In this document: one piece after another, positions 27,953 to 37,564 of the stretch
How positions within the stretch are numbered: position 1 is the first letter of the stretch
Layout of the letters: each line of letters opens with the position of its first letter
NCBI RefSeq assembly: GCF_004364435.1
Contig: NZ_SOCT01000003.1
Coordinates: forward strand, 310,001-374,000
Source of the DNA: Pseudomonas sp. LP_7_YM
GTDB taxonomy: Bacteria > Pseudomonadota > Gammaproteobacteria > Pseudomonadales > Pseudomonadaceae
Length of the DNA: 64,000 bases
Direction of reading: 5' to 3'
Program-made: the position numbers and the translations under genes
The notes under the pieces: generated by a model
Seen by the model: the letters and a program-made list of their open reading frames with translations, nothing else
Database searches by the model: none
Told to the model about the DNA's origin: nothing

Positions 27953-28588
27953 ATGCTAGCCGCCGCCTCCGTGCCCGTACAATCGTTCACCGCTGTATTG
28001 TTTGGCCTGAGCGGCTGTCTGGTGGATTTCGGCGCGCAGATGCGCAAGCGCTGCAGCAGCGACGGCCAGTCGCTTGCCCCTGAGGATGCCAGCCTTTACT
28101 CCGCACCCACGCCAGGAGCGCTCAATGCATTGAAAGGGCTCAGACAGCAAGGCATTCCCTGCGCCTGGATCGAGGAATACCCGGCCAGCATCGCCGAACA
28201 ACTGGCGGCGACCCTTGAGGGCCTGGCCCGCTCGACACCGGCTCCGAACCACCGGTGGCCGGCACCCGACGCTTGCTGGCAGGCGCTGATGGGCCTGAAC
28301 GTCGCGCAGCTTGACGGTTGTGTACTGATCAGCGGCGATCCTCGCCTGCTCATGGCCGGGCTCAACGCCGGTCTCTGGACAGTGGGCCTGGCATCCTGCG
28401 GCCCCCTCTGCGGGCTGTCGCCAGCACAGTGGGAAGCGATGAGCGACCTGCAACGTGAACGCCTGCGGGGCCGCGCGACACTTGAACTTTACGCGACCGG
28501 CGCGCATTCGGTCATCGATCATCTGGACGAACTGGAATCATGTCTGGCCGACATTGCCCTGCGCCGCTTGAAAGCGGAAAAGCCTTGA
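27953..28588 (+). CDS. HAD-like protein related to phosphonatase, catalytic motifs lost
   Basis: 211 residues, GAGAGGG upstream of ATG 27953. The C-terminal half matches the PhnX (phosphonoacetaldehyde hydrolase) pattern: GLNAGLWTVGLASCGPLCGL, then GAHSVIDHLDELESCLADI. Motif I, which in HAD enzymes is D-x-D/A-G-T, reads FGLSGCLVDFG, so the nucleophilic aspartate is replaced by glycine. The motif IV acid (GDT-x-x-D) is also gone (ISGDPRLLMAG). It is therefore probably a pseudo-phosphatase with a binding or regulatory role. In P. aeruginosa a homologue holds the same place (PA2803). DUF4404 follows. Confidence 0.85.
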   Translation: MLAAASVPVQSFTAVLFGLSGCLVDFGAQMRKRCSSDGQSLAPEDASLYSAPTPGALNALKGLRQQGIPCAWIEEYPASIAEQLAATLEGLARSTPAPNHRWPAPDACWQALMGLNVAQLDGCVLISGDPRLLMAGLNAGLWTVGLASCGPLCGLSPAQWEAMSDLQRERLRGRATLELYATGAHSVIDHLDELESCLADIALRRLKAEKP

Positions 28589-28696
28589 TTGATCAGAGTC
28601 ATGCACGTGGGCCCGCACTGGGTTAGTCTTGGCAACCAGGGACCTTTGCCGACGCGTTGCGGTCCATGCAAAGACTATCAATTGAGGGAGCACCCT

Positions 28697-28960
28697 ATGC
28701 CCGCCCGAGAACTGCAAGAACAACTCAATACCCTGCGCGAGCAACTGGACCAAAACCCGCCGCTGACCGAAGAAGAACGCGTGCACCTGAATGAGTTGAT
28801 GAGCCAGATCCAGTCGCAGATTGCTCTGGAAACCACCACTCAGGACAACAACCTCGCCGATGGCGTGAACCTTGCGGTCGAACGCTTTGAGGTCGAACAC
28901 CCGACCATCGCCGGGACCCTGCGCAATATCGTGCAGACGCTGGGCAATATCGGGATCTGA
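28697..28960 (+). CDS. DUF4404 family protein
   Basis: 87-residue protein starting MPARELQEQLNTLREQLDQN, with GAGGGAG before ATG 28697. Heptad-like leucines in the first 55 residues suggest a coiled coil. The end DGVNLAVERFEVEHPTIAGT plus LRNIVQTLGNIGI is the DUF4404 signature. Function unknown in the family. It lies 108 bases after the HAD-like gene on the same strand. Confidence 0.9.
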   Translation: MPARELQEQLNTLREQLDQNPPLTEEERVHLNELMSQIQSQIALETTTQDNNLADGVNLAVERFEVEHPTIAGTLRNIVQTLGNIGI

Positions 28961-28979
28961 AGCCCGCCCCGCGCAGTCG

Positions 28980-29010
28980 GCAAAAGCCCGTCATCACGAC
29001 GGGCTTTTGC
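28980..29010. terminator. Bidirectional terminator (DUF4404 / queF)
   Basis: Perfect 13-base stem, GCAAAAGCCCGTC and GACGGGCTTTTGC, around ATCAC. Confidence 0.93.
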
Positions 29011-29073
29011 ATTCGACCTTTCTACCCTTCGCAATATGACACGGCTCTGGCACAGGCATAGAGGAGCTGGCGT

Positions 29074-29901
29074 TCACTGCCGTGCCAGGCGCCCGTTCTC
29101 CAGCGTAAGTGTCTCGGTGCTGCGGTACGGATTGATGTCCAACCCGCCGCGACGCACGTAGCGCGCGTAGACCGTGAGTTTTTCCGGTTTGAGCAGGCGC
29201 TGCAGGTCCATGAAGATTCGCTCCACACACTGCTCGTGAAAATCCGAATGCTGGCGGAAGCTAACGATGTACGCCAGGAAACTCGCGTGATCCAGCGCTG
29301 CACCACGATATTGCACGGCCACGCTGCCCCAGTCAGGCTGGCTGGTCACCGGGCAGTTGGACTTTAGCAGATGACTGTGCAACGCCTCCTCCACCACCTG
29401 GGAGTGGTCGCAACGCAGCAATTCCGGCTGTGGGCGGTCGTAGCTATCGACGGTCACGTCCAGTTCGTCCACGCACACGCCTGGTACCGGCACAATGCCT
29501 TCGGCTTCAATCTCCCGTAACGAGCGAATGCGCACGCCCACACGCTTGCCGGCAGCTGCCGAAAGATCCTTTTCCAGCGTCGCGATCAGTTCGGCCTCAG
29601 ATGCAAAGGGCGTCTGATTCAGCGAATTGAGGTAAAGCTTGAACGACTTCGACTCGATGATGCTGGGCGAATCGGCCGGAATGCTGAACTCTCCGATCGC
29701 CACCACCGGCTTGCCCGAAGGCAAAAGCCAGGACAACTCATAGCAGTTCCAGAAATCGATACCCTGATACGGCAGCGTCTCGGCGGTCAATCCGAGCTCT
29801 GCCCATTTGGCCGTGCGCGGGATCGGAAACAGCAAGGATGGCATGTAGGTGGCGATGTATTCACTGGACTTGCCCAGCGGCGAGTGTTCGGCGGGATGCA
29901 T
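29074..29901 (-). CDS. queF: NADPH-dependent preQ0 reductase QueF
   Basis: Last cytosolic step to preQ1 in queuosine synthesis: reduction of the nitrile of 7-cyano-7-deazaguanine. 275 residues, the long bimodular QueF type. The substrate/NADPH motif [17 protein letters not shown] is near residue 95. The catalytic cysteine is in [15 protein letters not shown] near 190, and the active aspartate lies in [15 protein letters not shown]. No preQ1 riboswitch was evident upstream. Confidence 0.96.
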   Translation of the reverse strand: MHPAEHSPLGKSSEYIATYMPSLLFPIPRTAKWAELGLTAETLPYQGIDFWNCYELSWLLPSGKPVVAIGEFSIPADSPSIIESKSFKLYLNSLNQTPFASEAELIATLEKDLSAAAGKRVGVRIRSLREIEAEGIVPVPGVCVDELDVTVDSYDRPQPELLRCDHSQVVEEALHSHLLKSNCPVTSQPDWGSVAVQYRGAALDHASFLAYIVSFRQHSDFHEQCVERIFMDLQRLLKPEKLTVYARYVRRGGLDINPYRSTETLTLENGRLARQ

Positions 29902-29985
29902 GGCGGGACCTGAAAACGTATTAAAAATGGCTGATGTGAAATCATGACCGCCAAGTTTATAGGTTTTGTCCCGCCCTTTCAGCGA

Positions 29986-30498
29986 TTAGTCGGCGATCAC
30001 GATTTTTCCGACCATCCCTGCCTGATAGTGGCCGGGAATATTGCAGGAGAACTCCAGACGGGTGACTTTGGTGAACGTCCACGTCAGCTCGGTGGTCTTG
30101 CCCGGCTCGACCAGCACACTGTTGGGATCGTCGTGCTTCATGCCCATTTCGCCATGATCCATTCCGGGCATGTCGTGCCTCATGCCGGTTGCCGTCAGCA
30201 TGCCACTGGCAACCATTTTGAGCATTTCCTGCTGATGCGCAGCATGCATCGCCGCATCACCCAGGTTGAACTCGTGCAGCAGCGCGCCCTTGTTGACCAA
30301 TACGAAACGCACCGTTTCGCCCTCTTTTACCGTCAGTGTTTTGGGCTCGAAATACATGTCACCCAAGGTCAACTCGACAGTTCTGGTAGCTTCGTCAGCC
30401 TTGGCGGGATGGCCGAAATCGAAATGCGCATCGGGCGAGGCCTGGGATAACAGGCTGGCACTGAGCAAGACAGCGGCAACGATAAAGCGAGCGGACAT
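29986..30498 (-). CDS. Exported cupredoxin, copper-resistance associated
   Basis: 170-residue periplasmic blue-copper-like protein. Signal peptide at residues 1-20 (FIVAAVLLSASLLSQA, cleaved near ASP). The cupredoxin fold carries type-1 ligands: His in GALLHEFNLGD, and Cys, His and Met in FSCNIPGHYQAGM. Between them is a Met/His-rich loop (MRHDMPGMDHGEMGMKHDD) that could bind extra Cu(I). It is divergent from copRS across a CopR-like box, matching PA2807 of P. aeruginosa. Role is probably periplasmic copper handling. Confidence 0.9.
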   Translation of the reverse strand: MSARFIVAAVLLSASLLSQASPDAHFDFGHPAKADEATRTVELTLGDMYFEPKTLTVKEGETVRFVLVNKGALLHEFNLGDAAMHAAHQQEMLKMVASGMLTATGMRHDMPGMDHGEMGMKHDDPNSVLVEPGKTTELTWTFTKVTRLEFSCNIPGHYQAGMVGKIVIAD

Positions 30499-30571
30499 GT
30501 GGATCTCCAGTCAACGGCAATCAATGCCCCGACATTGAGCCTGGGTCACTGCCATTAAGCTGACCGCGACA

Positions 30572-30585
30572 TTACAACTTTGTAA
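30572..30585. promoter_or_regulatory. CopR/CusR-type operator
   Basis: TTACAA-CT-TTGTAA is a perfect inverted repeat, 82 bases before copR and 74 before the divergent cupredoxin start. Its core ACAA-N2-TTGT equals the core of the E. coli CusR box. It could control both transcripts. Confidence 0.75.
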
Positions 30586-30667
30586 GCTTGCGCACTCGCC
30601 CGCCCGGGTCGCGTTATAAAGTACGCCTGCGAACACCGCGGAGCGTTAACAGGATTGATGAGTCGCC

Positions 30668-31348
30668 ATGAAATTACTGATCGTCGAAGATCAAGCGAAA
30701 ACCGGACAATACCTGTGTCAGGGCCTGACCGAAGCCGGCTTCAACACCGAACTTGTGGCTGACGGAACCAGTGGCCAGCATCTGGCGCTGACCGGGGACT
30801 ACGCGTTGCTGATTCTGGACGTCATGCTCCCCGGTCGTGATGGCTGGCAGATCCTGCAGGCCGTGCGCAGTACCGGTCTGGACACGCCCGTGCTGTTTCT
30901 GACCGCCCGTGATGCTGTCGAAGATCGGGTACGCGGGCTGGAACTGGGCGCCGATGATTACCTGGTCAAGCCTTTCGCCTTTTCCGAACTGCTGGCCCGG
31001 GTGCGCAGCCTGTTGCGGCGCGGCAGCAGTGCCAGTCAGGAGACCCATCTGCAACTGGCCGACCTGCGTCTGGATCTACTACGCCGCAGAGTCGAGCGCA
31101 ACGGTCAACGCATCGACCTCACGGCCAAGGAGTTCTCACTCCTGGAACTGATGCTGCGACGCAAGGGCGAAGTGCTGCCCAAGTCGCTGATCGCTTCGCA
31201 GGTCTGGGACATGAATTTCGACAGCGATACCAACGTGATCGAAGTCGCCATCCGCCGCCTGCGCCTGAAAGTCGATGACGATTTCACCCACAAGTTGATT
31301 CACACCGTGCGCGGCATGGGCTATGTCCTCGAAGAGCGCGACCTCTGA
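30668..31348 (+). CDS. copR: Copper-responsive response regulator CopR
   Basis: 226-residue OmpR-family regulator of the heavy-metal (CopR/CusR/IrlR) group. The receiver starts [20 protein letters not shown], phosphoacceptor Asp is in [14 protein letters not shown] near residue 51, and the conserved Lys in DYLVKPFAF. The winged-helix domain contains [20 protein letters not shown] and ends [13 protein letters not shown]. It would activate the divergent cupredoxin gene and itself through the box at 30572. Its stop overlaps the copS start (TGATG). Confidence 0.93.
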   Translation: MKLLIVEDQAKTGQYLCQGLTEAGFNTELVADGTSGQHLALTGDYALLILDVMLPGRDGWQILQAVRSTGLDTPVLFLTARDAVEDRVRGLELGADDYLVKPFAFSELLARVRSLLRRGSSASQETHLQLADLRLDLLRRRVERNGQRIDLTAKEFSLLELMLRRKGEVLPKSLIASQVWDMNFDSDTNVIEVAIRRLRLKVDDDFTHKLIHTVRGMGYVLEERDL

Positions 31349-32706
31349 TGCTCAAGCGTATCTCCCTGGGCAGTCGCCTGGCTTTATTGTTCGCTGCCTG
31401 CACCGCGCTGGTTTCCCTGACAGCGGGCGTGCTGTTCAACCAGGCCAGCGAAGCGCACTTCATGGAACTGGATCAGCAACTGCTGGACAGCAAACTGCCG
31501 AGCCTGCGCGATGCCTTGACGGGAGTGACCAGCGCAGAGCTACTGACAGAGCATCGGCAAGCCTTGCAGGATGAACTGGCACACTCGCCGGACCTGAGTT
31601 TACAGGTCCACGGCGTAGACGGCAGGTTGTGGTTCGACAGTGTGACGCCGTCGATGAATCAGACCCGCGTGCATGACGGGCTGAACACCGTCGCCGATCA
31701 AGGTGTCTCATACCGCTCCTACTCGGTGCCCCTACGGCCAGAGCAGCAGGCTTCGCCGCAACTGACCTTGCTGCTGAACATCACCCACCACCAGCACTTC
31801 CTCGAACGCATGCAGCACCTGATCTGGCTGACCGTCGGCCTCTCCGCATTGGCCACGGCGCTGCTCGGCGCGTGGGCGGCTCGCAGCGGTTTACGGCCGT
31901 TACGGCAGATGAGCGAGATTGCTGCCAGTGTGTCGGCCAGCTCTCTCACCACCCGCCTGCCCCAAACCGAGATGCCCGTCGAACTGGCTGAGTTGACTCA
32001 GGCGTTCAACGCCATGCTGGGTCGTCTCGACGATGCCTTCCAGCGGCTTTCGGCCTTTTCGGCGGACATTGCCCATGAACTGCGCACGCCGCTGTCGAAT
32101 TTGCTGACTCACACTCAAGTCACACTGACCCGGCCTCGGGACCTTGAGGCCTATCGCGAGGCGTTGTTGGGCAATCTGGAAGAGTTGCAATGGATGGCGC
32201 AGATGGTCAATGACATGCTCTATCTGGCTAAGGCCGAGCATGGCTTGCTGAACCCGAATCGCGAGCGCTTGCAACTGGGTAGTGAGGTCGACGCGCTGCT
32301 GGAGTTTTTTCTGCCCTTGGCCGAAGAGGCGCAGGTGCGCCTGAGGCGAGAAGGCCAAGCGATACTGAACGGCGACCGGCACATGCTGCGTCGGGCCTTA
32401 TCGAACCTGCTGGATAACGCCTTGCGCTTCACGCCTGCTGAAAGTGAGGTGTCGGTCCGCCTTGAATGTACGTGTCAACAGGTGCGTCTCAGCGTCGAGA
32501 ACAACGGCAAAACCATTCCGGCCGAAATGCTGCCGCGGTTGTTCGACCGTTTCTATCGAGCAGATCCGGCACGCCATGAAGGCAGCACCGAACACGCAGG
32601 GTTGGGATTGGCAATAACCCGGTCGATCATCAAAGCTCATGGCGGGACGATCAGGTGCGAATCACAGGATGGGCTAACGCGGTTCCTGATCGAATTGCCG
32701 GTCTAG
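31348..32706 (+). CDS. copS: Heavy-metal sensor histidine kinase CopS
   Basis: 452-residue membrane kinase. TM1 is at about residues 12-32 and a periplasmic sensor runs to about 150. TM2 (LIWLTVGLSALATALLGAWA) leads to a HAMP domain (LRPLRQMSEIAASVSASSL). The phosphoacceptor H-box is FSADIAHELRTPLSN near residue 243. N, F and G boxes follow (NLLDNALRFTP, RFYRADPARHEGS, GLGLAITRSII). Family sensors detect periplasmic Cu ions. It is coupled to copR. Confidence 0.93.
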   Translation: MLKRISLGSRLALLFAACTALVSLTAGVLFNQASEAHFMELDQQLLDSKLPSLRDALTGVTSAELLTEHRQALQDELAHSPDLSLQVHGVDGRLWFDSVTPSMNQTRVHDGLNTVADQGVSYRSYSVPLRPEQQASPQLTLLLNITHHQHFLERMQHLIWLTVGLSALATALLGAWAARSGLRPLRQMSEIAASVSASSLTTRLPQTEMPVELAELTQAFNAMLGRLDDAFQRLSAFSADIAHELRTPLSNLLTHTQVTLTRPRDLEAYREALLGNLEELQWMAQMVNDMLYLAKAEHGLLNPNRERLQLGSEVDALLEFFLPLAEEAQVRLRREGQAILNGDRHMLRRALSNLLDNALRFTPAESEVSVRLECTCQQVRLSVENNGKTIPAEMLPRLFDRFYRADPARHEGSTEHAGLGLAITRSIIKAHGGTIRCESQDGLTRFLIELPV

Positions 32707-32721
32707 AAGACTCTGAAAACT

Positions 32722-32747
32722 GAGGGAGTGAGCGTGCTCACGCCCTC
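32722..32747. terminator. Hairpin between copS and lolE
   Basis: GAGGG-AG-TGAGC-GT-GCTCA-CG-CCCTC, near-perfect palindrome between convergent genes but without a T-run. Confidence 0.55.
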
Positions 32748-32776
32748 AATGTATGCAACATCAGCAGTACTGGCGT

Positions 32777-34021
32777 TTACTCATATCGCAACGCATGCGC
32801 AGGCTGGATCTGTGCCGCACGATACGCAGGGTAGATGGTTGCCAGAAAGCTCAGAATGAACCCGGCAGCACAGATAAGTGCCACGTCGCTGCCTTCCAGC
32901 TTCGACGGCAGGTTGCTGATGAAATAAACGTCGGACGTGAAAATGTGCTGCCCGGTGACGCGCTCGACCCAGCCCACCAGCTGACTGACGTTGATCGCTG
33001 CAATGATACCCAGCACACCGCCAATGAAGGTTCCTACCACGCCGATCACGGTGCCCTGAACCATGAAGATGGCCATGATCTGGCGCGGCGTGGCGCCGAT
33101 GGTGCGCAGAATCGCGATGTCGGCACCCTTGTCGTTCACCACCATGATCAGCGTGGCGATGATGTTGAAGGCAGCAACGGCCACGATCATCAACAACAAC
33201 AGCCCGATCATGGTCTTCTCCATTTTCATCGCGCTGAACAGGCTACCCTGGGTGTGGGTCCAGTCATCGGCCTTGTAGCCTGCGCCCAAGCCACCGGCAA
33301 TCGCGGTGGAGACCTGCGGCGCGGCATACAGGTCGGTCAGTGCCAGGCGCACACCCTGCACCTGATTGGGCTGCCAGCGCTTGATCGCCGCAGCATCGGC
33401 AACGTTGACCAGGGCCATCGAACCGTCCAGCTCGGCGCCGACCTTGAACACGCCAACCACCGTCAGGCGTTGCAGACGCGGAGTGATTCCCCCCGGATCG
33501 TTGCTGATCTCCGGCACGATAAGGGTCAGCTTGTCACCGACATTCAAACGAAAGCGTCGCGCTGTGATTTCACCGATAACCACACCGAACTCGCCAGCCT
33601 TCAAATCCTGAAGACGGCCCTGAACGATATGCTGGGTGACGATGGAAACCCGAGACTCCAGCGCCGGGTCGACGCCGTTGATCTCGATGGGCTGCATGGA
33701 GCCTTTGTACGAGAGCATGCCGTCCATTTGGGTGAACGGCACGGCAGCGGTGACCTGCGGATTCTTCAATGCCGCATCCGCCGCAGGTTTCCAGTCGTCC
33801 AGCGGTTTGACCCCGTCGATCACCGCGTGCGGCACCATACCGAGGATGCGCGAACTCATCTCCTGCTGGAAACCGTTCATCACGGACAGCACCACGATCA
33901 TCGCCAGCACGCCCAGCGCCAACCCGATCATCGAGGTCATTGAAATGAACGAGATGAAGTGATTGCGGCGCTTGGCGCGGGTGTAGCGGGTGCCGATAAA
34001 GATGGATAACGGTCTGAACAT
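32777..34021 (-). CDS. lolE: Lipoprotein-releasing ABC transporter permease LolE-like
   Basis: 414-residue inner-membrane permease, the third gene of lolCDE. The N-terminal helix follows [20 protein letters not shown] large periplasmic domain lies between about residues 50 and 270, and three C-terminal helices form the FtsX domain ([24 protein letters not shown]). The complex detaches mature lipoproteins from the inner membrane and passes them to LolA. It is strongly similar to the other permease (34799-36049), so C/E assignment is by gene order only. Confidence 0.9.
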   Translation of the reverse strand: MFRPLSIFIGTRYTRAKRRNHFISFISMTSMIGLALGVLAMIVVLSVMNGFQQEMSSRILGMVPHAVIDGVKPLDDWKPAADAALKNPQVTAAVPFTQMDGMLSYKGSMQPIEINGVDPALESRVSIVTQHIVQGRLQDLKAGEFGVVIGEITARRFRLNVGDKLTLIVPEISNDPGGITPRLQRLTVVGVFKVGAELDGSMALVNVADAAAIKRWQPNQVQGVRLALTDLYAAPQVSTAIAGGLGAGYKADDWTHTQGSLFSAMKMEKTMIGLLLLMIVAVAAFNIIATLIMVVNDKGADIAILRTIGATPRQIMAIFMVQGTVIGVVGTFIGGVLGIIAAINVSQLVGWVERVTGQHIFTSDVYFISNLPSKLEGSDVALICAAGFILSFLATIYPAYRAAQIQPAHALRYE

Positions 34022-34107
34022 TCGTGGAGCACCGTAGCTGATAAGCAGCTAAAAATGGAAACCTGCCGACGCTCAGGGACACTGGCGCCGGATGAATCAG
34101 CCTTGCG

Positions 34108-34791
34108 TCACGCCTGAACCAGACGCCCTTGTTCAAGACGCCACACGCGGTCCATCTGACGGGCCAAGGCCATGTCGTGAGTCACCACCAGAAACGCTGT
34201 GCGCGACGAGGTGCTGAGCTCCAGCATCAGGTCCTGAATGCCTTGGGCGGTGTGGGAGTCTAGGTTGCCGGTCGGTTCATCGAGCATCACCAGACCTGGC
34301 TGGTTGACCAAGGCGCGTGCAATGGCCACACGCTGCCGCTCACCACCGGATAACTCCGAAGGCTTGTGCGCCAGACGGTGCGCAAGCCCTACCCGTTCAA
34401 GCAAGGCAGTGGCACGCTGACGCGCTTCAGGGATCGCCGTCTTGCCGATCAGCAGCGGCATGCAGACGTTTTCCAGCGCAGTGAACTCAGGCAACAGGTG
34501 GTGGAACTGATAGACGAAGCCCAGCGACCGGTTACGCAGCAGCCCACGCGCCTTCTCGTTGAGCGCGGACAACTCCTCTCCTGCCAGCCAGACGCTGCCC
34601 TCGGTCGGCGTGTCCAGCCCGCCCAGCAGATTGAGCAAGGTACTTTTACCCGAGCCGGAACTGCCGACGATCGCCACGCGTTCGCCCGGGTGCAACTCCA
34701 GTTGCAGACCCGAAAGCACCACCACCGACTCCGGGCCCTCCTCGTAGGATTTGCCCAGGTTGCGGCAACTCAGTACAGCTTTATCACTCAT
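34108..34791 (-). CDS. lolD: Lipoprotein-releasing ABC transporter ATPase LolD
   Basis: 227-residue ATPase of LolCDE. Walker [17 protein letters not shown] near residue 45, the LolD-specific [17 protein letters not shown], signature [15 protein letters not shown] and Walker [16 protein letters not shown] 34791 ([13 protein letters not shown]) gives the usual length. An in-frame ATG at 34806 overlaps the end of lolC by 8 bases and cannot be excluded. Confidence 0.95.
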   Translation of the reverse strand: MSDKAVLSCRNLGKSYEEGPESVVVLSGLQLELHPGERVAIVGSSGSGKSTLLNLLGGLDTPTEGSVWLAGEELSALNEKARGLLRNRSLGFVYQFHHLLPEFTALENVCMPLLIGKTAIPEARQRATALLERVGLAHRLAHKPSELSGGERQRVAIARALVNQPGLVMLDEPTGNLDSHTAQGIQDLMLELSTSSRTAFLVVTHDMALARQMDRVWRLEQGRLVQA

Positions 34792-34798
34792 GCCCGAC

Positions 34799-36049
34799 TC
34801 ACTCATAACGTAACGCCTCCGCCGGCTGGGTGCGCGCAGCACGCCAGGCGGGATACAGGGTGGCGAGGAAACTCAGGGCCAGGGCCGCGCCGCATACCAG
34901 CAGCACGTCCTCGGCCATCAATTGCGAAGGCAGATAGTCGATGAAATAGACATCCGCATTGAGAAACTTGTGGCCGATGAGGCCTTCCAGTGCCGAGATC
35001 GCAGAACTGACGTTGAGCGCTGCAAGAATGCCGACGCCGGCGCCAATCAACGTACCGACCACGCCAATCACGGTGCCCTGGACCATGAAAATCGCCATGA
35101 TCTGCCCAGGCGTGACGCCCAGGGTACGCAGGATCGCGATGTCGCCGCGCTTGTCGTTGACCACCATCACCAACGTGGAAATGATGTTGAACGCCGCCAC
35201 CGCGACAATCAGCAGCAACAGCAGACCGATGATGGATTTCTCCATGCCGATGGCCTGATAAAGGTTGCCATGAGTACGTGTCCAGTCACGGGAATAGTAC
35301 TGATGCTCACCCAGGCTCTGCGCGATGTCATAAGCGGTGCGCGGGGCCTTGAACAAATCGGTGAATTTCAAGCGCAGCCCCTGTACCTGATCAGGCTTCC
35401 AGCGGTGCAAACGCGCCAGATCCTGCAGATTGGTCACGCCAAGGTAGCCATCAAGCTCACCGGCACCCACGTGGAAGATGCCGACCACAGTAAAGCGCTT
35501 CATGCGCGGAAACATCCCGGCAGGCGTGACCGTGACTTCGGGCGAGACAAAAGTAACCTTGTCGCCGATCCCTACGCCCAGTTTGGTCGCGGCCTTGTCG
35601 CCGATGACCACGCCGAAACCGCCGGTCACCAGATCGTCAAGCCGGCCCTGCTTCATGAAGCCGTCGATGATCGAAACTTTGCGCTCTTCAACCGGGTCGA
35701 TGGCATTGAGCAGGATTTTCTGCACATTGCCATTGTTGGTCAGCAGGCCCTGCATCTGGGTGAATGGCGCGATGGCCTCCACCTGCGGGTTTTTCTTGAC
35801 TCTGCTCGCCAGGCTGCGCCAGTCGCTGATGGGCTCGCCGGACTCGATGGTGGCGTGAGGCACCATGCCCAGGACGCGCGTACGCATCTCATGATCGAAA
35901 CCGTTCATGACCGATAACACGACTATCATCACTACCACGCCGAGGGCGAGACCGATCATCGACGTCAGGGAAATGAAGGAGACAAAATGATTACGGCGTT
36001 TTGCACGGGTATAACGCGTGCCGATAAATACAAAAAGAGGTCTGAACAT
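34799..36049 (-). CDS. lolC: Lipoprotein-releasing ABC transporter permease LolC-like
   Basis: 416-residue FtsX-family permease, first gene of lolCDE. N-terminus [18 protein letters not shown], then TM1, a periplasmic domain (about residues 50-270), and three C-terminal helices with [20 protein letters not shown]. It shares almost the same N- and C-terminal membrane regions with LolE while the periplasmic domains differ, as expected of an old duplication. In the family LolC recruits LolA. Confidence 0.9.
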   Translation of the reverse strand: MFRPLFVFIGTRYTRAKRRNHFVSFISLTSMIGLALGVVVMIVVLSVMNGFDHEMRTRVLGMVPHATIESGEPISDWRSLASRVKKNPQVEAIAPFTQMQGLLTNNGNVQKILLNAIDPVEERKVSIIDGFMKQGRLDDLVTGGFGVVIGDKAATKLGVGIGDKVTFVSPEVTVTPAGMFPRMKRFTVVGIFHVGAGELDGYLGVTNLQDLARLHRWKPDQVQGLRLKFTDLFKAPRTAYDIAQSLGEHQYYSRDWTRTHGNLYQAIGMEKSIIGLLLLLIVAVAAFNIISTLVMVVNDKRGDIAILRTLGVTPGQIMAIFMVQGTVIGVVGTLIGAGVGILAALNVSSAISALEGLIGHKFLNADVYFIDYLPSQLMAEDVLLVCGAALALSFLATLYPAWRAARTQPAEALRYE

Positions 36050-36175
36050 GTAGGGGCTTGTTCGGAGGAATGGGAACGTCCATGTGGCGGGCCTGGGCCT
36101 GCGGCTTTACACTCGGATCACTGAGTCGCGCTCGAGAGCAATCACTCTGACAACCGCAGCTACCTTGGGTTCGCC

Positions 36176-36763
36176 ATGTCGACATTAGATGAAGAAGAAC
36201 GCCGCGAATACTACCGTATCGAGGACAGCGTCGCACTGGAAATTCAACCCATCCCGGCGTCCGGGACGGTTGACGAACCGGCTGCTCACGACACCTCGAC
36301 ACTCTTTGATCTGCTGACCGAACTGCATGTTGCCGAGTTCGAGTCGCAGCGCCTGCTGCGCCAACTGGACGACCGCGACCGTACCACCAACAGCTTCCTG
36401 AGGGCCATGAGCAAACGCATCGATCTGTTAGGTCAGGTGGTGGCCCAGACCGTGCTCGGCAAGCTGGGTCCGCCGCAAAACGTGATCATGTCCGAAGGCG
36501 GGCTGGAATTCGAATCTCCCCACCCCTTCCCCGCCGGCACCCCGTTATTGGTAAAAATGGTGCTGATGCCCCAGGCCTCGGGAATGATGTTGCAGGCCAG
36601 GGTTACGCAGTGCCACTCGCTGGCCATCGGCGATTTTGCGGTAGGTACGGAGTGGGTTGACCTGTCTGACGCTCAGCGTCAATTGCTCGCGCGACACATT
36701 CTGCAACGACAAGCCGCCCAACGGCGGCTGGCTCGGGAACAGAGCCCCTCTGATCAGCATTGA
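36176..36763 (+). CDS. PilZ domain-containing protein
   Basis: 195 residues starting MSTLDEEERREYYRIEDSVA, so the R-x3-R element is shortened to RREYYRI. A helical insert (about residues 45-90, VAEFESQRLLRQLDDRDRTT) precedes the beta-barrel part (NVIMSEGGLEFESPHPFPAG), which lacks a clean D-x-S-x-x-G. Cyclic di-GMP binding is therefore uncertain. Divergent from lolC and followed by the phosphodiesterase, as in P. aeruginosa PA2989-PA2990. Confidence 0.85.
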   Translation: MSTLDEEERREYYRIEDSVALEIQPIPASGTVDEPAAHDTSTLFDLLTELHVAEFESQRLLRQLDDRDRTTNSFLRAMSKRIDLLGQVVAQTVLGKLGPPQNVIMSEGGLEFESPHPFPAGTPLLVKMVLMPQASGMMLQARVTQCHSLAIGDFAVGTEWVDLSDAQRQLLARHILQRQAAQRRLAREQSPSDQH

Positions 36764-36799
36764 TTTTCAGCCTACAGGCGCGTTATCGAAGGAGTACTT

Positions 36800-37522
36800 G
36801 TGACGTTGATTTATGGCCACCGCGGCGCCAAAGGCGAAGCACCGGAAAACACCCTGACCAGCTTTCAGGAATGCCTCAAGCATGGGGTCAAGCGTTGCGA
36901 ACTGGATTTGCATCTGTCCCGCGACGGTGAGCTGATGGTGATCCACGACCCTACGCTGAAACGGACCACCGACCGACGCGGCAGGGTGGTCGAGCATACG
37001 GCGGCGGACCTTGTCACCTATGACGCCCGCAAGGGTGGGCCCGGCTGGGTTCAGCCCTGCCCGATCCCACGCCTGGAAGAACTGTTCCAGACCTGCGCTT
37101 TCGATCACTGGCAGCTGGAAGTGAAAAGCGCATCACGCACCCGCGCTGCGACGACTGTGCTGGCGATTCGTGAAATGGCCCAGAGGCTTGGCCTGCTGGA
37201 CAGGATCACCATCACGTCCAGCTCGCGGGAAGTCTTGCGTGCAGCCCTGGAGCTGACGCCGGATATTTCGCGGGGGCTGGTGGCCGAGTATGCCTGGCTC
37301 GACCCATTGAAGGTCGCGCAGGGCTACGGCTGTGAACTTCTGGCGCTGAACTGGACACTGTGCACCCCCGAGCGCCTGAGAAAAGCCCAGGATCAGGGTC
37401 TGCATGTGTCCGTCTGGACGGTCAATGAGCCCGCGTTGATGCGCAGACTCGCTGACTTTGGCGTTGACAGCCTGATTACAGACTTTCCCGGTTTGGCCAA
37501 CGCCACCCTTGGGAATTGCTGA
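36800..37522 (+). CDS. Glycerophosphodiester phosphodiesterase (UgpQ-like, cytosolic)
   Basis: 240-residue GDPD enzyme releasing sn-glycerol-3-phosphate from deacylated phospholipids. Start is GTG 36800 with GGAG upstream. YGHRGAKGEAPENT carries the catalytic His and Arg; CELDLHLSRDGELMVIHDPT supplies the metal-binding Glu/Asp and second His; WTVNEPALMRRLADFGVD and SLITDFPGL close the barrel. No signal peptide, so cytosolic like UgpQ. Confidence 0.93.
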   Translation: MTLIYGHRGAKGEAPENTLTSFQECLKHGVKRCELDLHLSRDGELMVIHDPTLKRTTDRRGRVVEHTAADLVTYDARKGGPGWVQPCPIPRLEELFQTCAFDHWQLEVKSASRTRAATTVLAIREMAQRLGLLDRITITSSSREVLRAALELTPDISRGLVAEYAWLDPLKVAQGYGCELLALNWTLCTPERLRKAQDQGLHVSVWTVNEPALMRRLADFGVDSLITDFPGLANATLGNC

Positions 37523-37533
37523 AATCGGTCTCC

Positions 37534-37558
37534 CCGGCCGGCTCAGGCCACCGGCCGG
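37534..37558. terminator. GC-rich palindrome between convergent genes
   Basis: CCGGCCGG at 37534-37541 and again at 37551-37558 form an 8-base perfect stem with a 9-base loop; a run of A after it gives T on the sthA strand. Confidence 0.65.
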
Positions 37559-37564
37559 AGCCGC

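Noticed and set aside
29902..29985. preQ1 riboswitch near queF
   Set aside because: queF reads on the minus strand and the short region before it has no conserved aptamer features I could recognise.
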